Source of the DNA: Pseudarthrobacter sp. fls2-241-R2A-127 | Lineage (GTDB): Bacteria; Actinomycetota; Actinomycetes; Actinomycetales; Micrococcaceae | Assembly: GCF_030209355.1 (NCBI RefSeq) | Contig: NZ_JARVSF010000016.1 | Span: 62,001-126,000 of the forward strand | Direction: 5' to 3' | Length of the DNA stretch: 64,000 nucleotides | In this document: positions 61,237 through 64,000 of the stretch, one piece after another | Numbering within the stretch: position 1 is the first letter of the stretch | Layout: each line of letters starts with the position of its first letter | Position numbers and translations under genes: made by a program | The notes under the pieces: generated by a model | Told to the model about the DNA's origin: nothing | The model's database searches: none | The model's input: the letters and a program-made list of their open reading frames with translations, nothing else

Positions 61237-64000
61237 TTGTCCCGTCCCGCCAGCACCATGCCCACAGGCAGACCCCCTTCACGACGCGGCGCCCTGACGC
61301 CCACCCTGATCGTTGTCGCCCTGGTGGTAGTGGGCTTCATCTTCTTCGCCAACGTCTGGACCGACGTCCTCTGGTACCGGCAGCTGGGTTATATCGGGGT
61401 TTTCATTACCGAGAACCTCGCCAAGATCGCCACGTTCGTAGCCGGCTTCGCCATCATGTTCGCCGCTGTCTTCTTCGCTATCCGGATTGCCTACAACGCA
61501 AGGCCGGTCTACGCGCCGGACTCGGAGGTACGGGACAACCTCAACAGGTACCAGGCCCAGCTTGAGCCGGTCCGCCGGATCGTCATGGTGGGTCTTCCGG
61601 TCCTGTTTGGCCTGTTTGCGGGCAGCGCCGCCGCGAGCCAGTGGCAGAAGGTACTGCTTTTCTTCAACCAGGTGGGCTTCGGCCAAACCGACCCGCAGTT
61701 TGGCATGGACATCAGCTTCTACCTGATGACCTTGCCCTTCCTCGGGTTCGTGACCGGGTTCCTCATCAGCGTGGTGGTCATTGCTGGCATCGCGGGCATC
61801 CTCACCCACTACCTGTACGGCAGCATCCGGCTCATGGAGCGCGGCGTGTTCACCAGCCGGGCAGCACAGATCCATATCGCCGTGACGGGTGCAGCCTTCC
61901 TGGTGCTCCTGGGTGTCAACTTCTGGCTGGACCGCTTCTCGTCCGTGCAGAACAACGGAGGCCGTTGGGCCGGTGCCCTGTACACCGATGTCAACGCCGT
62001 CATCCCCACCAAGGCCATCCTCGCCGTCGCGGCCGCCCTGGTAGCGGTCCTCTTCATCGTTGCTGCCGTGATCGGCCGCTGGCGCCTGCCGGTGATCGGT
62101 ACGGCCATGCTGATCATTACGTCCATCCTGGCCGGCGGCGTGTACCCCTGGGTGATCCAGCAGTTCCAGGTGCGTCCGTCCGAGCAGACGCTGGAAAGCC
62201 AGTACATCCAGCGCAACATTGACAACACCCGCAAGGCCTACGGGCTGGACGGCATCCAGGAAACCCGCTACGACGCCACGAACACGGCCAGCACCGGTGC
62301 GCTGGCGCCGGACGCCCAGACCACCGCCAACATCCGGCTCCTGGACCCGAACCTGATCTCTGACGCGTTCTCGCAGCTGGAACAGTACCGCCCGTACTAC
62401 CAGTTCCCTAAGGCCCTCAACGTGGACCGCTACGAGGTGGACGGCAAGATCCAGGACACCGTCATCGCGGTGCGCGAGCTGAACCCCACCAACGTGCAGA
62501 CCAACCAGCAGGGCTGGTTGAACCAGCACGTTGTGTACACGCACGGCTACGGGGTGGTGGCCGCCAAGGGCAACAAGTTCACGGTTGACGGCAAACCTGA
62601 CTTCCTCCAGTCCGGCATTCCGTCCACCGGCGTCCTGGGCAGTGATTCCACTTACGAGCCGCGGATCTACTTCGGCGAGTCCTCGCCGGAATACTCGATC
62701 GTGGGAGCTCCCGACGGTGCCACCCCGCGGGAACAGGACCGCCCCTCCGGCAAGGAAGGGGAGGGCGAAACGCAGTACACCTTCAAGGGCAACGGCGGCC
62801 CGAATGTTGGTTCGTTCTTCAACAAGATCCTGTACGCCATCAAGTTCCAGTCCTCGGACCTGCTGCTCTCGGACGGTGTGAACTCCGAGTCGCAAATCCT
62901 GTACGACCGGAACCCCCGCGAACGTGTCCAGAAGGTGGCCCCGTACCTGACGGTGGACGGCGGCTCCTACCCGGCGCTGGTGGACGGCCGGGTCAAGTGG
63001 ATCGTGGATGCTTACACCACCAGCCAGTATTACCCCTACTCGCAGCAGAAGCAGCTCTCCGATGCGACGGCTGATTCCCAGACCAGTTCCGGCCGTGCCG
63101 TGGCGCTGCCCAACAGCACGGTGAATTACATCCGGAACTCGGTCAAGGCCACGGTGGACGCCTATGACGGGTCGGTCACCCTGTATGCCTGGGACGATAC
63201 CGATCCCGTACTGAAGGCGTGGCAGAAGGTCTTCCCGTCCTCGGTGAAGCCGTACTCCGAGATGTCCGGTGCGCTCATGAGCCACGTCCGCTACCCGGAG
63301 GACCTCTTCAAGGTCCAGCGTGAACTCCTGGGGCAGTACCACGTGACGGATCCCACCAGCTTCTACAAGAACAACGACGCGTGGAGCACCCCGGCCGATC
63401 CCACGGTGGACACGGACGTCAAGCAGCCGCCGTTCTACATGTCCCTGCAGATGCCTGACCAGCAGAAGCCGGCGTTCCAGCTGACGTCGTCGTTCATCCC
63501 GCAGATCGTCAACGGAAACGCGCGGAACGTCCTCTATGGCTTCCTGGCCGCCGACTCTGACGCCGGCAACCAGGCGGGTGTGAAGGCTGACGGCTACGGC
63601 AAGCTGCGGCTTCTGCAGATTCCGCCGGAGACCCAGGTGCCCGGTCCCGGGCAGGCGCAGAACAAGTTCAACTCGGACCCAACCGTGTCGCAGGCCCTTA
63701 ACCTCTTGCGGCAGGGCGCGTCGGATGTACTGAACGGCAACCTGCTCACCCTGCCCGTGGGCGGCGGCATCCTCTATGTCCAGCCGGTGTACCTCAAGTC
63801 GACAGGCGAGACCTCCTACCCGACCCTGCAGCGCGTGCTGGTGGCGTTCGGCGACAAGGTTGGGTTCGCGCCCACCCTGGATGCAGCGTTGAAACAGCTC
63901 TTCGGCGGCGATTCGGGGGCAGCCGCGGGTGACTCGGCGAACAACGGGCAAACACCCCCCGGGCCGGCTGCGCCTTCGACGCCCGCGGAAGCGGACGCCA
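61237..64000 (+). CDS. UPF0182 family membrane protein, cut by window edge
   Basis: At least 921 residues, open to the last base. TTG start at 61237 has GAGG eight bases upstream; ATG 61258 is the alternative. Hydrophobic helices: [38 protein letters not shown], and about five more up to residue 315 ([20 protein letters not shown]), then a long extracytoplasmic domain with [43 protein letters not shown] and [35 protein letters not shown], the hallmarks of UPF0182. End of the visible part is Gly/Ala/Ser-rich. No biochemical role is established. A long minus-strand reading frame opposite it is a shadow. Confidence 0.93.
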   Translation, partial: MSRPASTMPTGRPPSRRGALTPTLIVVALVVVGFIFFANVWTDVLWYRQLGYIGVFITENLAKIATFVAGFAIMFAAVFFAIRIAYNARPVYAPDSEVRDNLNRYQAQLEPVRRIVMVGLPVLFGLFAGSAAASQWQKVLLFFNQVGFGQTDPQFGMDISFYLMTLPFLGFVTGFLISVVVIAGIAGILTHYLYGSIRLMERGVFTSRAAQIHIAVTGAAFLVLLGVNFWLDRFSSVQNNGGRWAGALYTDVNAVIPTKAILAVAAALVAVLFIVAAVIGRWRLPVIGTAMLIITSILAGGVYPWVIQQFQVRPSEQTLESQYIQRNIDNTRKAYGLDGIQETRYDATNTASTGALAPDAQTTANIRLLDPNLISDAFSQLEQYRPYYQFPKALNVDRYEVDGKIQDTVIAVRELNPTNVQTNQQGWLNQHVVYTHGYGVVAAKGNKFTVDGKPDFLQSGIPSTGVLGSDSTYEPRIYFGESSPEYSIVGAPDGATPREQDRPSGKEGEGETQYTFKGNGGPNVGSFFNKILYAIKFQSSDLLLSDGVNSESQILYDRNPRERVQKVAPYLTVDGGSYPALVDGRVKWIVDAYTTSQYYPYSQQKQLSDATADSQTSSGRAVALPNSTVNYIRNSVKATVDAYDGSVTLYAWDDTDPVLKAWQKVFPSSVKPYSEMSGALMSHVRYPEDLFKVQRELLGQYHVTDPTSFYKNNDAWSTPADPTVDTDVKQPPFYMSLQMPDQQKPAFQLTSSFIPQIVNGNARNVLYGFLAADSDAGNQAGVKADGYGKLRLLQIPPETQVPGPGQAQNKFNSDPTVSQALNLLRQGASDVLNGNLLTLPVGGGILYVQPVYLKSTGETSYPTLQRVLVAFGDKVGFAPTLDAALKQLFGGDSGAAAGDSANNGQTPPGPAAPSTPAEADA

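Noticed and set aside
61279..63951. 890-codon minus-strand reading frame
   Set aside because: Opposite the UPF0182 gene; composition (Gly, Val, His, Arg, Asp-rich) and lack of motifs mark it as an antisense shadow caused by high GC at third positions.

Overview
The window is a stretch of chromosome from a high-GC Gram-positive actinobacterium, most likely a Micrococcaceae member close to Arthrobacter/Pseudarthrobacter. The evidence is family content and uniform codon use: actinobacterial-type DapD/DapE, a gluABCD-type glutamate transporter, DUF3117 and DUF3107 proteins, a SigE/RseA/TatB cluster, the coproporphyrin-dependent heme pathway (CgoX, HemQ, CpfC), AdnA/AdnB and UvrD2. I saw no rRNA, tRNA, transposase, integrase, prophage or CRISPR array. 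Two blocks resemble, from memory, gene neighbourhoods of mycobacteria (dapD to mrp; rhlE/DUF3107/moeZ/adnAB/nudC/uvrD2/PDZ-Lon/UPF0182), so most of the window looks like core genome.

Layout. 1-3049: a truncated membrane-anchored lysozyme-like protein, then divergent dapD and dapE (lysine/diaminopimelate synthesis). 3094-6421: gluABCD amino-acid ABC operon on the minus strand. 6526-12342: LOG-family protein, a DivIVA-like protein, a PIG-V-type mannosyltransferase, a DUF3117 protein, an O-methyltransferase, then sigE-rseA-tatB. 12352-18287: Mrp, DUF1003, an MgtE-N/CBS protein, a glycine-zipper stress-type membrane protein and aminopeptidase P. 18367-23553: PHP phosphoesterase, a solitary DNA methyltransferase, a DEAD-box helicase with a long leader, and an RNB ribonuclease. 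23583-26756: thiE, and divergently a TPP riboswitch driving thiO-thiS-thiG. 26824-29372: a small membrane protein, DUF3107, TetR and MoeZ.

29377-29605 holds an array of a 12-base box repeated every 32 bases, three copies in one orientation and five in the other, between the convergent genes moeZ and hemA. 29619-41972 is the heme cluster: hemA on the minus strand, and hemE-cgoX-(secreted Pro/Ala-rich protein)-hemQ-cpfC-hemC-hemD-hemB-(LLM flavin oxidoreductase)-hemL on the plus strand; together they cover glutamyl-tRNA to heme. 42047-44505 is a second polar amino-acid ABC transporter. 44836-58156 is DNA maintenance: a DEDD exonuclease, an alkyltransferase-like protein, AdnA, AdnB, a kinase-fold protein, NudC, UvrD2 and a YgjP-type metallopeptidase. 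58299-64000: a DUF2342 protein, a PDZ/Lon-domain protease and the start of a UPF0182 membrane protein.

Two regulatory themes recur. First, many genes have a TAnnnT -10-like hexamer exactly 6 or 7 bases before the start codon and no Shine-Dalgarno, the signature of leaderless transcription. Second, almost every convergent gene pair is separated by a strong hairpin, except two pairs that have periodic repeat arrays (29377-29605 and 58161-58251, the latter also with a hairpin). The arrays are the least explained structures in the window.
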